Source of the DNA: Microplitis mediator
Taxonomy: Eukaryota > Arthropoda > Insecta > Hymenoptera > Braconidae
Direction: 5' to 3'
Length of the DNA: 64,000 nucleotides
NCBI RefSeq assembly: GCF_029852145.1
Contig: NC_079974.1
Coordinates: 10,851,041-10,915,040, forward strand
Below are positions 36,985 to 48,840 of the stretch, in pieces (within the stretch, counting starts at the first letter, position 1; each line of letters begins with the position of its first letter). The position numbers were made by a program, and so were the translations under genes. The notes under the pieces were generated by a model. It searched no databases. It saw only the letters and a list, made by a program, of their open reading frames with translations, and had not been told where the DNA came from.

Positions 36985-37480
36985 TTCGACGACTTTTGAA
37001 AAATTCGGGAATTAGATGTTTTCACCAAGCCTGCAAAGTTCGAATTCCTGACCTGTTAAGAGCCGAAAAAGTCATTCTTTTCTATCATAAAAAAACAAAC
37101 GATAAAAATTAGCGCATGCGTCAATCTTCTCGCAAATAGAGGCAAAAATTAAAAAAAAGTATACACGCCACGAAGGAAGATTGGATACCAAATCCATTTG
37201 TTTTCCACCCTAACCTTCAGTTCGAGTAAGCAATTGCACACGCGGAATATCCTGTTTTCCTTCCTTGGTGTTTAATCTGCTACTTCGGCTCGATTTCCGA
37301 AAATTGAGTTTTCATCGGATGTTGATGTTTGGAAGTCTAAGTAAGCTTTTCCGAATATTTTGAGAGTGGTGCTTGTATGTATGCATGCGTGTACGTATGC
37401 ATATGCATATGATTGTACGCGCGCGCGTGTGTGTGTGCGTACATATGCCTACCGATTTAAACAGAAATGACTACCGGAGT
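36985..37480. repeat. Dispersed repeat (copies 3 and 4) with GTATG tail
   Basis: TCGACGACTTTTGAAAAATTCGGG near 36985 and CGATTTCCGAAAATTGAG...TCATCGGATGTTGATGTTTG near 37290 match 9653-9888. The tail GCTTGTATGTATGCATGCGT and a short GT-rich tract follow. The sequence between the two is unrelated. Confidence 0.5.
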
Positions 37481-37936
37481 TAAATTCTGTTGGACAAATG
37501 TTGTCTATTTGAGTAATTTTCTGTCGACTAGTAAATAAATATTAGACACCTCAAGCGTGAAATCACTGAGTTTGCTTTATGTTCATTTTATTCTGTGAAC
37601 CACTTATTATTTACTATGAGCACGTTAGTGCTACTAAGTTATGATTACGATTTTTTTTTCATCGTATACTTAAAATTACAAATTAAATTTTATTGTTAAT
37701 AGGAAGTCCTGCAACGAGAGTAAAGTGGCTTAATTCAGTATTCCTTTTCACGGATTGAAGGATGATCACATACAACTTCATGGGCATCGTATCATAGAGA
37801 AGAAAGATCATAATTCATTCGAACTGTTATAAATATTTATCTATAGGAAATTTTTCCAAAGAAAAAAGAATAAAAATAGTATTAAATTAACTAATTTGTT
37901 ATATGTATTGTCTTGCCAATGTTTCTTAATAATAAC

Positions 37937-37937
<1 letters not shown>
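37481..37937. other. Unassigned AT-rich sequence
   Basis: Nothing recognisable is present in this stretch. Confidence 0.4.
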
Positions 37938-38006
<69 letters not shown>

Positions 38007-38012
38007 TATATT
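37938..38012. repeat. TA microsatellite
   Basis: A TA run of about 33 units with a terminal AAATATATA. Confidence 0.95.
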
Positions 38013-38342
38013 CTAAAATAAAAATTTAACTTGATGCTAGACGAAATGAATTAAACGAATAAAATACTCAAATTTAATAAAACCGAAAACACAAAACTAA
38101 ATCACATCACATTATCCATCGCTTAATAATCACCTCTCTCATCTTGTCGAAATCCTGATGAGTGCTAGCCAATTTTAATTTCCCCAGTATCGGCAACTGG
38201 TCTAATCGTAACCGGAACTTTAAAACCTAAAATTTATATTTGTTGGATCAATAAATAACCACATCATCACCGGCTGGGAAGCTTGTTACTTCGGCCATTA
38301 TTCACGACCTAACTAAACTTCTCACATGGGACTAATCTCATC
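38013..38342. other. Unassigned sequence
   Basis: No gene, RNA or repeat was recognised in this 330-bp stretch. Confidence 0.4.
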
Positions 38343-38344
38343 TA

Positions 38345-39336
38345 CACTGATAGAAGGATTTAATACTGAGTACTGAATGGATTTAGTAATAAAATTTTTA
38401 GTCACTTCTTTGGGAGAACAAAATATTTTGTGCCCATCAATATAATTTATTATAATTTAATAAATCATTTTTTTATCTCAATAAAATCTTCTTATGGTAA
38501 AATAAATATTTATTTCCACCAACTAAATATTCGGTAATCGGTACTAAATATTTTTTTTGGCAAGTTTTGTCGGTAGATGGCTTGTTTGGGATTGAAAACT
38601 ACGTATGTATTTGTGGGAAATATCAGTGTAGCGTATGTGTGTGAATATATCACCGCTTTCACAGTATAGTGCGTTTTGTTTCAATCGGAGTTAGTGTTGT
38701 GATTTCCAAATCAATTTAGTGATTTTAAAAACGTTAATTTTCAATTGATTTCAACTGAATTATTTCAAATTATGGAAGAGCTCTTAAAATCTTTATTTTT
38801 AACATATAGTATTTTTAATATATAGACAAAATAAAAATATATCAAACCGTTACAAACTCATTTACTACTAAATGGCTTATATGTCATTGCTCATCGGAGT
38901 TTAATTTAAAATTTTTAACTTATGTATATTAAAATTATGTGTGTTATTTGTATAATTAAAACTTATTGAACTAAAAATTTGTTATTTATCTTAAATAAAA
39001 AATTATAATAAAATGAGGTTATTTTCTTTATAATACTGTATATTTTTGCTTAAAATTATTTATTATTATCATTTTAATTTATTTTAAGTGGAACAATTAG
39101 GTTATGCGCTAAAATAAGTTAAAAGAATTAGTTCTTTAATCTTAATAAATTATTCATTGTGCCCCAATAAATCATTTCTTAAATATTACTAAATATTTAT
39201 TTGGTGGAAATAATTGAGCTTTACTAAATGATTTGCTACATGTAACCAAATATTTAGTATTGGAAGGTTCGTTACTAAATCATTTAGTAAATACAACCAA
39301 ATCTTATTAAATACAACTAAATCCTTCTATCAGTGT
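38345..39336. mobile_element. Palindromic MITE J (CACTGATAGAAGGATTTA ends)
   Basis: The left end CACTGATAGAAGGATTTA and its exact inverse at 39319-39336 are flanked by TA. Subterminal parts carry repeated ACTAAATATTTAGT and ATTTATTTCCACCAA words in both orientations. The 992-bp element has no coding capacity. Confidence 0.88.
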
Positions 39337-39338
39337 AC

Positions 39339-40551
39339 ACACACCATTTAAACGTACTCCAAAACACCGATACTCGTTATGACATTACACTCGTACCGTA
39401 AACTTCTCAACATGAAATTTATCTAAATGTCACAGTATTCACACATACCACAAAATGAACTCAAAGACACATTACACCTACTCGTATTCACACTTATTAA
39501 CTACACTCACGCCCCAGTTACTCGATATTCGCACGCTAACTCATACATAATTCTATGGCGATCTTAGATCCTGTAACTAGAATCATCGATACTATTGTAA
39601 CAGTTACAAGATGTAACGTTACACAGTATACATATTGAGACAAATCGCTTTTTCTCTTTGCGATTCTTACCAGCAGCCACCAGAATTCGCGGGTTGAACC
39701 ATGGCTTAGGCTGGCCTCTACGAAATTTTTAATTACTGGGACAGAGCAATGGGCTCGGGTTCTTGCAAAGTAAGAACCCGCACTTGCTCAAACTTGGCAA
39801 CGTATGTAGAAAAACTTATCAACTTACCTCACGGCTTATAAAATTATAGATTATACTTATCGATAGTCGAATTAATACTTGTAACTTAATTAATATTTAT
39901 TTATTTAAACTATACAATAATCTTACCAGTAAAATAGGAAATAAATAGGTTGGGCAGTGATAGATGGAATAAAAGGAATTAATCAGAAAATGTGCAAGTT
40001 TATTGCCAATTATAATAAAGTTCAAGTACTTACAATAACGTTTCCGGAAGATACAAAAATCAGGATAGTCCTGGTATACGCTGAATACAATATATCTCCA
40101 CGCAAATACAGCACTGAATTTATTATCCGATGTTATATTATTTATAAGGCGAGTATATCGCCGGCAACGTACAGTAAAAATGTATTTATTTAAATTTTAT
40201 TTATAATAACTAATAAGTAACTAATAAGAAATAAAATTGCAAAGTAATTGGCCAATAGTGTATGGAATATGAGTTCGTAAGTACAATTAACAGAATAGAT
40301 ACTGAATAATTGATATAGAAACGTCTATACGCTAGTTGATCCAGGATCGAAGTGATTGACCGATAATTTAGGGTCTTGGACCTGCCGGTGAACTTCGTCC
40401 CCACTTCACTCTTACGGACATGCGTCGACGTAAAGACTCGTCATGTGACCACGTCACTATGACTTGTGTAGTTTCAGACGGCAACGAGACGGGGAAAATT
40501 GGGAACCCCAAGGCTGAGGACGAAAATGATAATTCACATTGTCTCAATATA
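39339..40551. other. Unassigned 1.2-kb sequence with a distant inverted pair
   Basis: TATTGAGACA near 39637 and TGTCTCAATATA at 40541 are inverse of each other and could bound a roughly 0.9-kb element, but the interior is not palindromic. A GTAACGTTAC dyad occurs near 39616. An open frame at 39957-40193 has no family features. Confidence 0.35.
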
Positions 40552-40553
40552 TA

Positions 40554-41253
40554 TTAGGGTGGTTGTTAAAAATTAAATTTTCTCAGGTGCCTCATAAAAA
40601 GCTTCTTTTTAGTGGAAAGATAAGTTTTTTTTAAATATCTCATGAAATATGCAGATTAAAGGAAAAAATTATAGGAACAATTTTGGAAGAAATTAAATTC
40701 TTGACAAAAAAGGTCATATTCATTTTTTTTATCAAATGTGTATTTATGAAGATATTTTAAAAAAACTTTTTCAGATCTTATCAATTGAGCATTTTAAGGA
40801 TAACGAATGTTAAAAATAACGTTTTTTCTCAAATATAGACAGCTTCGTAACTCGTAACATATCAATCATCAATGCTTGTTGTAGTTTCTATATACTTAGA
40901 AAAATGTTATTTTCAAAATTTGTAAACCTTAAAACGCTCAATTCATCAGATCTAAAAAAGTTTTTTTAAAATGTCTTCATAAATACACATTTGATAAAAA
41001 AAATGAAAATGACCTTTTTTGTCAAAAATTTAATTTCCTACAAAATTGTTGCTACGATTTTTTCCTTTAATCTGCATATTTCATGAGATATTTAAAAAAA
41101 ACCGCGATTGTATCGAAAAATGAACTTTGATCGTCCTACGGCACGTGTTATTTTTACTTACAAAAAAAAACCACATTCTCCGCGTATTTTTTCACTAAAA
41201 AGAAGCTTTTTATGGGGCGCCTGAGAAAATTTAATTTTTAACGACCACCCTAA
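40554..41253. mobile_element. Foldback element F (TTAGGGTGGTTGTTAAAAAT ends)
   Basis: TA flanks both ends. The arms run about 40554-40880 and 40905-41253 with a short centre near CATCAATGCTTGTTG. The right arm has an extra segment (about 41110-41190: ATTGTATCGAAAAATGAACT...) that the left arm lacks. The shared CATTTAAATAACATG block was not found in this one. Confidence 0.85.
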
Positions 41254-41261
41254 TATAAATA

Positions 41262-42223
41262 TTAGACTGGGCCAAAAAAATTGACTATTTTTCTTTTTCT
41301 TAGCTATATTGAGAATATTATTCAGAATGACAAAAACAAAATTTCATAAAAGTTTGAGCCCTTAATATTAATTTTAAGAGGGCTATCATCGCTATTTTTA
41401 ATTTTAATTCATAATTTGATGTTTTACGTCAGAACTGCTAAAACATTGTAGTAAAAAAAAAAACATTTTTACTTATTCTGATGTAAAATTAAATTCCCTA
41501 CAAAAAAGGTCTGATTGAAAATTTTCATCAGACAAGCCGTTTCCGATTAAGTAAGCTTAATAAATTGATATATTTTTTCGATTTAACATTTTTACTTTTG
41601 AATTTTGTAACTGACGAATCAATAAATATATAATAACGACCATCTCAAATTTTCGAAAGAAATTTAATGCTCTACAAAACAGGTCCCTTAACACTTTTTG
41701 CTAAATTCACTCCTTCGAAAGTTATTCAAGGCTGAATTTGAGTCAAAACGATTTCAATAACGTGAATAACTTTCGAAGGAGTGAATTTAGCAAAAAATGT
41801 TAAGAGACCTTTATTGTAGAGCATTAAATTTCCTTTAAATATTTGTCATGATCTTTATTAGATTTTTCTTGATTCGTCAGTTACAAAATTCAAAAATAAA
41901 AATGTTAAATCGAAAAAATATATCAATTTATTAAGCTTAATTAGTCGGAAACGGCTTGTCTGACGAAAATTTTCAATCAGACCTTTTTTGTAGGGAATTT
42001 AATTTTACATGAGAATAAGTAAAAAAGAATTTTTTTTACTCCAATTTTTTAGCAGTTCTGACGTAAAACATCAAATTGTGAATTAAAATTAAAAATAGCT
42101 ATGATAGACCTCTTAAAATTAATGTTAAGGGCTCAAACTTTCACGAAATTTTTTTTTTTTGTCATTCTGAATAATATTTTCGATATAGCTAAGTAAAAAA
42201 AATAGCCAATTTTTTTGGCCCAG

Positions 42224-42228
<5 letters not shown>
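41262..42228. mobile_element. Foldback element G (TTAGACTGGGCC ends)
   Basis: The left end TTAGACTGGGCCAAAAAAAT is inverse to the right end, and TA flanks both. The arms meet near 41745, with a loop of about 40 bp. It shares AATTCCCTACAAAAAAGGTC and TAATGCTCTACAAAACAGGT with elements E and H. It lies 8 bp from element F. The following sequence is a TA microsatellite. Confidence 0.87.

Positions 42229-42277
<49 letters not shown>
42229..42277. repeat. TA microsatellite (left edge of the 12-kb block)
   Basis: A pure TA run. Confidence 0.95.
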
Positions 42278-42282
<5 letters not shown>

Positions 42283-42900
42283 TTCAACATTTTGGTAACG
42301 CATTTTTTTTAATAGCTTAAAATGTTTCTGATTGCATGTCCTTTGATGGCTTTTTCAGGATTTTTGATGTAACTTCACTGTTATTGATATACATCAAATT
42401 TATGATCGTTTCAACATTTTGGTAACTATATATATACAAATTAACCGAACTATGCATTTTGGTAACGAACGGTATTTCTAGTCCTTCGGCTGAAGAGGTG
42501 AGCCCGTATATTTTGTTGACACCGGCTAAATCTGACTGTATCTTACGTATTTTGGGCCAAGGATTACAAAAATCAGCTCCATTTCGTTCAAAAGTGCTGC
42601 AAACAATTATTAATAACAATTTTATTGTTTAAATCGAAATAACTCCCGAACCACTGGTTTGTTGGGGCAGTTTATTTGAAACAAAATGTTCAAAATGAAA
42701 AAATACACAAAAAAAGTATCATTCGTTTTTTTTTGTATATCAAATATGTCGCGAGATATGATAAAAAATCGAGCCGGCGCTCGAACCTCTCTCTCTCGCA
42801 CGAGCAGCTGCCTATGCGCGAGCTCTCTCTCCACCAAATTGCGTCAGATGCTTGATAGGCCGGAATTTTTCTAAGTTTTTTACATTTAAAAATGAAAGAA
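42278..42900. other. Left part of the 12-kb block
   Basis: Three copies of CATTTTGGTAAC occur (42290, 42413 and 42456), echoing the satellite at the other end. The rest is unassigned. A GC-richer patch near 42770-42860 (CGAACCTCTCTCTCTCGCAC) gives short frames without family features. Confidence 0.45.
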
Positions 42901-42904
42901 AAAA

Positions 42905-43200
42905 AAAATCGTTAAAATGTCGATAGTACCAATCGACAGCATTTTTTCTGAAACAGATTTCTATCGTATCGTCCAAAGACTTTTTTCTTTTTGTGAGCTC
43001 ATGTTATAAACAAATGGAATTTTCCAAAGTCCAAATTGGATGGAAAAAATCGAAAAAATGTTGATAGTACCAATCGACGGCATTTTTTTCGAAACGGATT
43101 TATATCGTATCGTTCAGACGTTTTTTTTTTTTTTGTTAATTAAAGTTATAAACAAATGGATTTTTTCAAAGTCCAGATTAGATTGGGAAAAATTCATTTG
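42905..43200. repeat. Two-copy tandem repeat of about 145 bp
   Basis: Each copy carries GATAGTACCAATCGAC, a TATCGTATCGTYCARA segment and ATAAACAAATGGATTTT. In the first copy GTCGAT and ATCGAC form a 6-bp dyad (42919). Confidence 0.75.
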
Positions 43201-44810
43201 TTCATAACATTAGTTAACAAACAAAAAATAGCAAATTTTGCAGCCAACTTTTTATCAATTTGCACAGCATATTGCACTCATATTGTAGTCAGTATCTAAT
43301 AAGTCTGAAGTTGACCTATATTTGCCGTCAAATTGAAGAAAAATTTTGGAAGCAACTTGAAATTTAACTTACCCGAAATTGGACAGCAAAATAAACCCTA
43401 ATCGTACAGTTTGCTTTAGCAAAAGTTTATTTTACAAAAGTTTCCTTGAATTTTTCGTAAAATTTCCGTCTACTTCAGACTTTTCTGTTTTTTACGACAA
43501 TTTGTATGCAACTTGCTATTCAATTGGAGGTAAATTTACCACCCGAATTAGAATACAAATTTACTACAGAGGTTGACTAGAAAAAAGTTGTCGTCAATTT
43601 TCAGGCCAATTTTGTGTCGATTTATTGTTAATTTGACTTGAAAATTTGTAAAGTATTTTTTTACCGTCAAATTGTAGACGTTTTTATGTATAAATTTGGT
43701 TACATTCTGAAATGGTAAGAAAAAACATTACCGACTTTTTTGTATCGAAGAAAGTTACCCCAAAATTGAAGAAAAATTAACTGCAAATTTTTCTTTTCAA
43801 CTTTTGCTGTCAAATTATCGGCAAAGTCGGGCATCAGATTTCAGGTAATTTTAACATAAACTTACTTTTGATTTCGAGCTAAAGTGGCTATTAGGGAAGA
43901 TCAGAAGTTTGCTAAGCAACCTTGGTTATCTGGGTAGGCAGGTAATGATTTAGTTCAGCCAAGCACGTCCATTGTTGTTAAAAATTTATAAATCTGAAGC
44001 TTGCAAAAACTTGCTGCCAAGCTCATCAATTGAGATTGTTAAACTAACATTTCATTAAGTTTTCCTGGCTATCTGGTTAGTTACTTTCTTTTGAAACGCT
44101 AACTATAATGAAAGTTTACGGTAATTTTCTATGCAAAAGTGCTGAATTAACTGGCAGGCATTTTAAATAGACATCTACAAACGAATGACAAGAAATTATT
44201 CTTAATTATAACTAAAATACTATTCGAAATAAATTTTTTTGGCTATTATTAATAAACGTGCATAATTTTTATAAAAATATAAATAATAATAATAATCACA
44301 TCTTTGACATCGATCTAACAAAATTGGAAAATTATTCAATAATAGGAAGTTATTAATTTAACTTCCGTTTTGAAATGTCAAATCGTACTCCGTTAAATCA
44401 AAATTTTGAAATTTAGTGCCTCGTGATTCTACGGGACGATAATAATCTTTGAATAAAGAACAATAAGATAATCAATAGAAATAAGTAAATTAAATAATTT
44501 GATGAATAACTATGTTATCTATTAGAATTGTTTAAGCTATTTTATGAGAAAGCAGACAATTATTTGATTATTTAAATTTAATTTATCGAAATGTCATCGG
44601 CTGTTTAATTTGCATGCATTTATGTTGAAACTAAAATTTTTATTTAGAGAGTCGAAATTTGAATTAATATAACTCTTCCGTTATTCAGCAAATTAAATTA
44701 TCTAATAGGTTTGTTCATACTATTATCGAAAAAAGTGTATGATCATATAATTATTTATACGGAGTAATTCACTTCCATTAAAAGTATATATGAATATTGT
44801 TTAATTACCT
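43201..44810. other. Degenerate repeat sequence, grading into satellite
   Basis: The part at 43260-43880 is rich in GTCAAATTG and GCAACTTG words. The part at 43880-44160 holds GCAACCTTGGTTATCTGGG and its approximate inverse TTCCTGGCTATCTGGTTAG. From about 44500 the text aligns loosely with the spacer of the 575-bp satellite (TGTCATCGGCTGTTTAATTT). No gene was recognised. Confidence 0.45.
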
Positions 44811-45041
44811 ATTTATTTATTTATTTATTTAATAGACAAACGCCAATCGGCTATTTACATTATTATGATTATGTATTAATATAATAAAATATTGCTGATG
44901 GGGACTCTAAGTCAATATACATTAATTATTATGGTTATTGCACTATAAGAGTATTAAAAGAAAGTGAAAGTGGGCCAGGTACATAATGAATAAGATTTAG
45001 AGACAATAAATACTAGTGGTGGATTGGTGATTATGTTTGTG

Positions 45042-47903
45042 TTAATTATTTAATTTTATATTTTTAATTTTCGAGTTGAAAGTTTGCAGAGTGTCCTCTA
45101 AGAAGTTGATAACAGAGCAGTGATCGTTGACTAGATTGGAGATTCTATTTCTAGGCCCATGGTGGACATAGCTCTTAGAAGTCTTAGCTGTGACTAAGAG
45201 CCTGGTGTTTCTTAACCCTAGCCTTGGTTTTTTGAACATAAATTGTTCTTTTATTTCTGGTGATAGTATTAGGCCGTTAATTACTTTATAAAAAAATGTT
45301 ATATCAGCAACTTGGCGCCGACAGAGTAGACTATCAATTTTGAAGTGATTGTAGACATCTTCGGTACTCATATGAGAACCCTGTGTGTACATATAGTACG
45401 TTATAAATTTACAAAATTTCCTTTGGATTTTTTCCACTCTATCAACTTGTGCCTGGGTATGAGGTGACCATATTATGCTGCAGTACTCCAGGATAGGGCG
45501 AACAAGAGAGGCAAATAGGTGGAGAATTGTGCGTACATCGCTGAATTCCCGACCTGTTCTCAGTATAAATCCAAGCGATTTAAACGCTTTTGATGTTATT
45601 TTACTTATATGCTCAGTAAAGTTAAGTTTGTTATCGACGACTACACCGAGATCTTTCGCTGAAGAAACTTCTGTTAGTTGGTGATGATCGAGATTATATT
45701 TTGGTGGGTGCTGGAGGTTTGAGCGAGAAAGACATAGTGTGACACATTTATTCCTGTTTAGGTTAAGTTTATTCGTTACGCACCAGTTATGAAGTTCATC
45801 GATGTCATGCTGAAGAATATTCATATCCTCGTCGCCATTGATCGTTCTAAAAATTTTTAAATCATCTGCATAGAGAAGATACTCCGACTCAAATTTTTCA
45901 CCAATATCATTAATAAATATTATGAAGAGAATCGGTCCAAGGTGGGAACCTTGCGGAACACCAGAAGTTACATTGTATTTATCTGAGATATATCCATTCA
46001 CTCGTACTTGTAGGCTTCTGCCTGATAAATAAGACCGTATCCATTCCAGAGCTTTACCTTTAATTCCGTACCGATTTAATTTACTAATTAGTGTATCGTG
46101 GTCAACCGTATCGAACGCTTTAGAGAAATCAGTATAGATAGCATGAGTGCTGAGACCTTGGTTCATTGCATCCAAGACGTAATTCGTATACAAGTAGAGA
46201 TTGGTGGTGGTGGATCTACCACCAATGAATCCATGTTGTCTGGAGGATATTATAGTCTGAAATGCTGATGTAATCTGCGGTAGAACTATTTTTTCAAATA
46301 ACTTGGATAGTGATGACTGGATACAAATGGGCCTGTAGTTGGACGCGTCACTCCTGGATCCAGACTTATGTATAGGACTAATGAACGAGATTTTCCATGC
46401 TGAAGGAAACTCACCTGAATCTAGAGATGTACTAAACAAATGTGTGATCGGTTCTGTGAGTCCAGTTGCACAGTTCCTTAGGAATTGGTTAGGCAGCGTA
46501 TCAGGACCAGCTCCTTTTTTTGGATCAAGCTTCCTTAGTTGCTTATAGACATCATCATATCTTACAATCAGCTCAGAGAGGTTCACATCTTGTTCTGTGG
46601 AACGAGTATGATTTATTGTGGCTTGGATGTTGTTTGTGTCGTGATGGTAAGTGCTCTCGAAGAAAGAAGCGAATAAGTTACTGACTTCTTGTCCATTATT
46701 AGCTATCACATCATTCCAGCTTATCGTGGATGGGATGTCGGTATCGGTTCTTCTTTTATTTTTAATAAAACTCCAGAAACTGCTGGCATTATTTTTTATC
46801 ATTTGCTCAGTTTTAGTTAGGTAGGCTTTGTAGCAGTTATTACTAATGTTTTTACATTCATGTCTTAGGTTACGAAAGATATTATAATTATATTGGGATT
46901 TGGTCTTTTTATATCTGGTGTGAGCTGCTTTCTTTTCTTTAATTTTGCTAATAAGTTCAGCTGAGAACCAAGTAGGATAAATGTTCGAGTTTTTGTAGTG
47001 TAAAGGTACGTATTGTTTAATTCCTTCATCAAGTTTATTGTAAAACCAGTTGATTTTATCATCCAAGGCTTCTATTTGATATAATTCGATCCAGTTACAA
47101 GACATATAAAATTCATTTAATCCAATGTAGTTTGCTTTATTGAATAGGTATTTGAGAGAGTTGTTTTGCTTAAGGTTAGCTTGGGCTTCGACAAGTATAT
47201 TTAGCGCTGGATGGTAATTATCTTCATTGATGAGAGGATCAGCCCTACTTACTTTAACATCTGTATCGCTGAAGCAGAGGTCGAGAATTTTATTATTGCT
47301 ATTATAGATTGTATTAAATTGCTGGCAATTGACGAGAATCATTTCATTATACAGTAAATTTTCACAAAGTGCTTGAGGATAACTGCTGGGTAAATTATAA
47401 TCACCTAGTATGAGTAATTTACAGTTTTGATACTTATTTTTTAAGAACAAAATTGTATTTGTATGGTTAATAAAAGTGTCAAGTGGTGATAAAGGCGGTA
47501 GGTAGGCACACCCGATGATAATATCATTTTTAGTACATTTAACTCTGATGAAGATATGTTCAATATCATTATTATTGACTTCTATTAAATCAGCTATAAT
47601 GTTCTTTTTTACTGCAATTAGCACACCACCACCACGTTTTCGATCACTAGTTGTGTTGTCTCTGTCCTTCCGGAAAAGTGTGAAGGTATTGTCCACGATT
47701 TCCCCGGAGGAAATAGATTCATTTAACCAGGTTTCACTAACACAAATAATATCGCCACTGTTGCAAGCTGATGAGGTTAAGAAATGCTTGAGTTTAGTTC
47801 TTAAGCCTCTCGTATTTTGATAGTATATGTTTAACTTAGGCTTCTTTGTCTTTGTTCCTCGGCGGACGAAAATTTTGTTTATCGACGATCTTGGGTACTC
47901 CGT
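45042..47903 (-). CDS. LINE 2 ORF2: endonuclease-reverse transcriptase
   Basis: The protein would nick DNA and copy the element's RNA at the nick. The endonuclease begins NIYYQNTRGLRTKL at about 47831, followed by CVSETWLN, GGGVLIAVKKN and LILGDYNLPS, and ends with NYHPALNI. The reverse transcriptase has FISPIHKSGSRSDASNYRPI, QHGFIGGRSTT, YTDFSKAFDTVDH, SGVPQGSHLGPILF and the catalytic YADD (codon at about 45872). The C-terminal LVRPILEYCSIIWSP follows. The frame is open from 47903, just after a TGA, to 45042. There is no ATG before the endonuclease, and the first possible start codon is a GTG at 47696, inside the domain. The frame is +1 to ORF1 and overlaps its end by about 68 bp. The product seems intact, but whether it is expressed is unknown. 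Confidence 0.9.
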   Translation of the reverse strand, partial: TEYPRSSINKIFVRRGTKTKKPKLNIYYQNTRGLRTKLKHFLTSSACNSGDIICVSETWLNESISSGEIVDNTFTLFRKDRDNTTSDRKRGGGVLIAVKKNIIADLIEVNNNDIEHIFIRVKCTKNDIIIGCAYLPPLSPLDTFINHTNTILFLKNKYQNCKLLILGDYNLPSSYPQALCENLLYNEMILVNCQQFNTIYNSNNKILDLCFSDTDVKVSRADPLINEDNYHPALNILVEAQANLKQNNSLKYLFNKANYIGLNEFYMSCNWIELYQIEALDDKINWFYNKLDEGIKQYVPLHYKNSNIYPTWFSAELISKIKEKKAAHTRYKKTKSQYNYNIFRNLRHECKNISNNCYKAYLTKTEQMIKNNASSFWSFIKNKRRTDTDIPSTISWNDVIANNGQEVSNLFASFFESTYHHDTNNIQATINHTRSTEQDVNLSELIVRYDDVYKQLRKLDPKKGAGPDTLPNQFLRNCATGLTEPITHLFSTSLDSGEFPSAWKISFISPIHKSGSRSDASNYRPICIQSSLSKLFEKIVLPQITSAFQTIISSRQHGFIGGRSTTTNLYLYTNYVLDAMNQGLSTHAIYTDFSKAFDTVDHDTLISKLNRYGIKGKALEWIRSYLSGRSLQVRVNGYISDKYNVTSGVPQGSHLGPILFIIFINDIGEKFESEYLLYADDLKIFRTINGDEDMNILQHDIDELHNWCVTNKLNLNRNKCVTLCLSRSNLQHPPKYNLDHHQLTEVSSAKDLGVVVDNKLNFTEHISKITSKAFKSLGFILRTGREFSDVRTILHLFASLVRPILEYCSIIWSPHTQAQVDRVEKIQRKFCKFITYYMYTQGSHMSTEDVYNHFKIDSLLCRRQVADITFFYKVINGLILSPEIKEQFMFKKPRLGLRNTRLLVTAKTSKSYVHHGPRNRISNLVNDHCSVINFLEDTLQTFNSKIKNIKLNN

Positions 47904-48777
47904 TCATATATTTGATTGTTTTATTTGTATCTCCGTTTTTAGTTAAATCATCAAGCTCTGAGCGTAGTGTGCTTAAGTGGAGTTGTTGAGCCTGAGTTAA
48001 ACTGGGCTTAAATCTGATATCTGGGTTGTGAGATGGTTTGGACTTCAGGATACTCCTTGCAGCTGTTACAGAAGGTGTGTAAAGTAAAACTGGGCGAGTT
48101 TTACCTTGAGCTGGTTTACCAAGACGTCGAAGTTTGATGTTGGGGATGATGTCAGACAATTCTTGAGGAATTAACGCTGTAACGTTGGCAATGTCGTCTA
48201 GGCGACGGTCGTTGCCAATAGGTTTCTTTGATTCAGGAACATTTAGTATAACAACTTGAGATTCGCGTTTTTTGCGTTCATTGATCTCAGAGATAACATT
48301 GTTTGGATCGTCAGGAAGCATGTTGAGAGATGTGAGTTTATTTTCGATATCTGTTATTCTCTTATCGAATTTTTTTTGTTGTTGTGTGAGACTTTTATTA
48401 TACTCAGCAAATTTATTTAAGTCAGCACGAATACCCGTAACGCTTTTTTCAATTTTTTCAATCTTCTCTTTAAAAGGAGAGAGATATTTATCAAAAATTT
48501 CCTCGATTTCACTTTTGCTGGTAGACAATTTATGTCCATTGTTGTCATCAGACTCACTATCACCCATTATAATGCTAACCTCAAAATCACAATCGCTACA
48601 TTTCCAACTTGTTACGCCTTTTTTTCGAAATTCATTTAGGTAAACACTAAACTCCGTGTCACTCAAGTTACTACACGTTTTGTGGAACCATTTTTTACAT
48701 TTACAACAGCCAATAGAACTAGAATTAGCTCTAATTAATTTAGCGCAACTTTCACACATGCGTTTGCTAGCCGCCAT
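47836..48777 (-). CDS. LINE 2 ORF1: PHD-finger, coiled-coil RNA-binding protein
   Basis: The 313-residue protein starts at ATG 48775-48777 (MAASKRMCESC). Residues 8-63 form a complete PHD-type finger: C8, C11, C24, C27, H32, C35, C60 and C63, with W58 two residues before the last pair. Residues about 88-160 are charged and heptad-like (FKEKIEKIEKSVTGIRADLN), as expected of a coiled coil. An RRM-like start follows (SQVVILNVPES). Such ORF1 proteins bind the element's RNA, and PHD fingers are known in ORF1 of CR1-type LINEs. The stop overlaps the ORF2 frame. Confidence 0.88.
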   Translation of the reverse strand: MAASKRMCESCAKLIRANSSSIGCCKCKKWFHKTCSNLSDTEFSVYLNEFRKKGVTSWKCSDCDFEVSIIMGDSESDDNNGHKLSTSKSEIEEIFDKYLSPFKEKIEKIEKSVTGIRADLNKFAEYNKSLTQQQKKFDKRITDIENKLTSLNMLPDDPNNVISEINERKKRESQVVILNVPESKKPIGNDRRLDDIANVTALIPQELSDIIPNIKLRRLGKPAQGKTRPVLLYTPSVTAARSILKSKPSHNPDIRFKPSLTQAQQLHLSTLRSELDDLTKNGDTNKTIKYMNGVPKIVDKQNFRPPRNKDKEA

Positions 48778-48840
48778 CTTTTATTATTCTTCTATTATGT
48801 TACATATTGATAAATATAAATAAATGTAAACATAAGGGAG

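Larger units (their letters stand above)
44811..48840 (-). mobile_element. LINE 2: apparently intact two-ORF non-LTR retrotransposon
   Basis: The minus-strand element has ORF1 (47836-48777) and ORF2 (45042-47903) without stops in the conserved regions. It ends at its 3' side in a run of AAAT units (plus-strand 44811-44832). A PHD-type finger in ORF1 and the RT motifs fit the CR1/Jockey group (established for those families). The 5' edge is approximate, and no target duplication was found. It is inserted into the satellite-like block. Confidence 0.85.
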
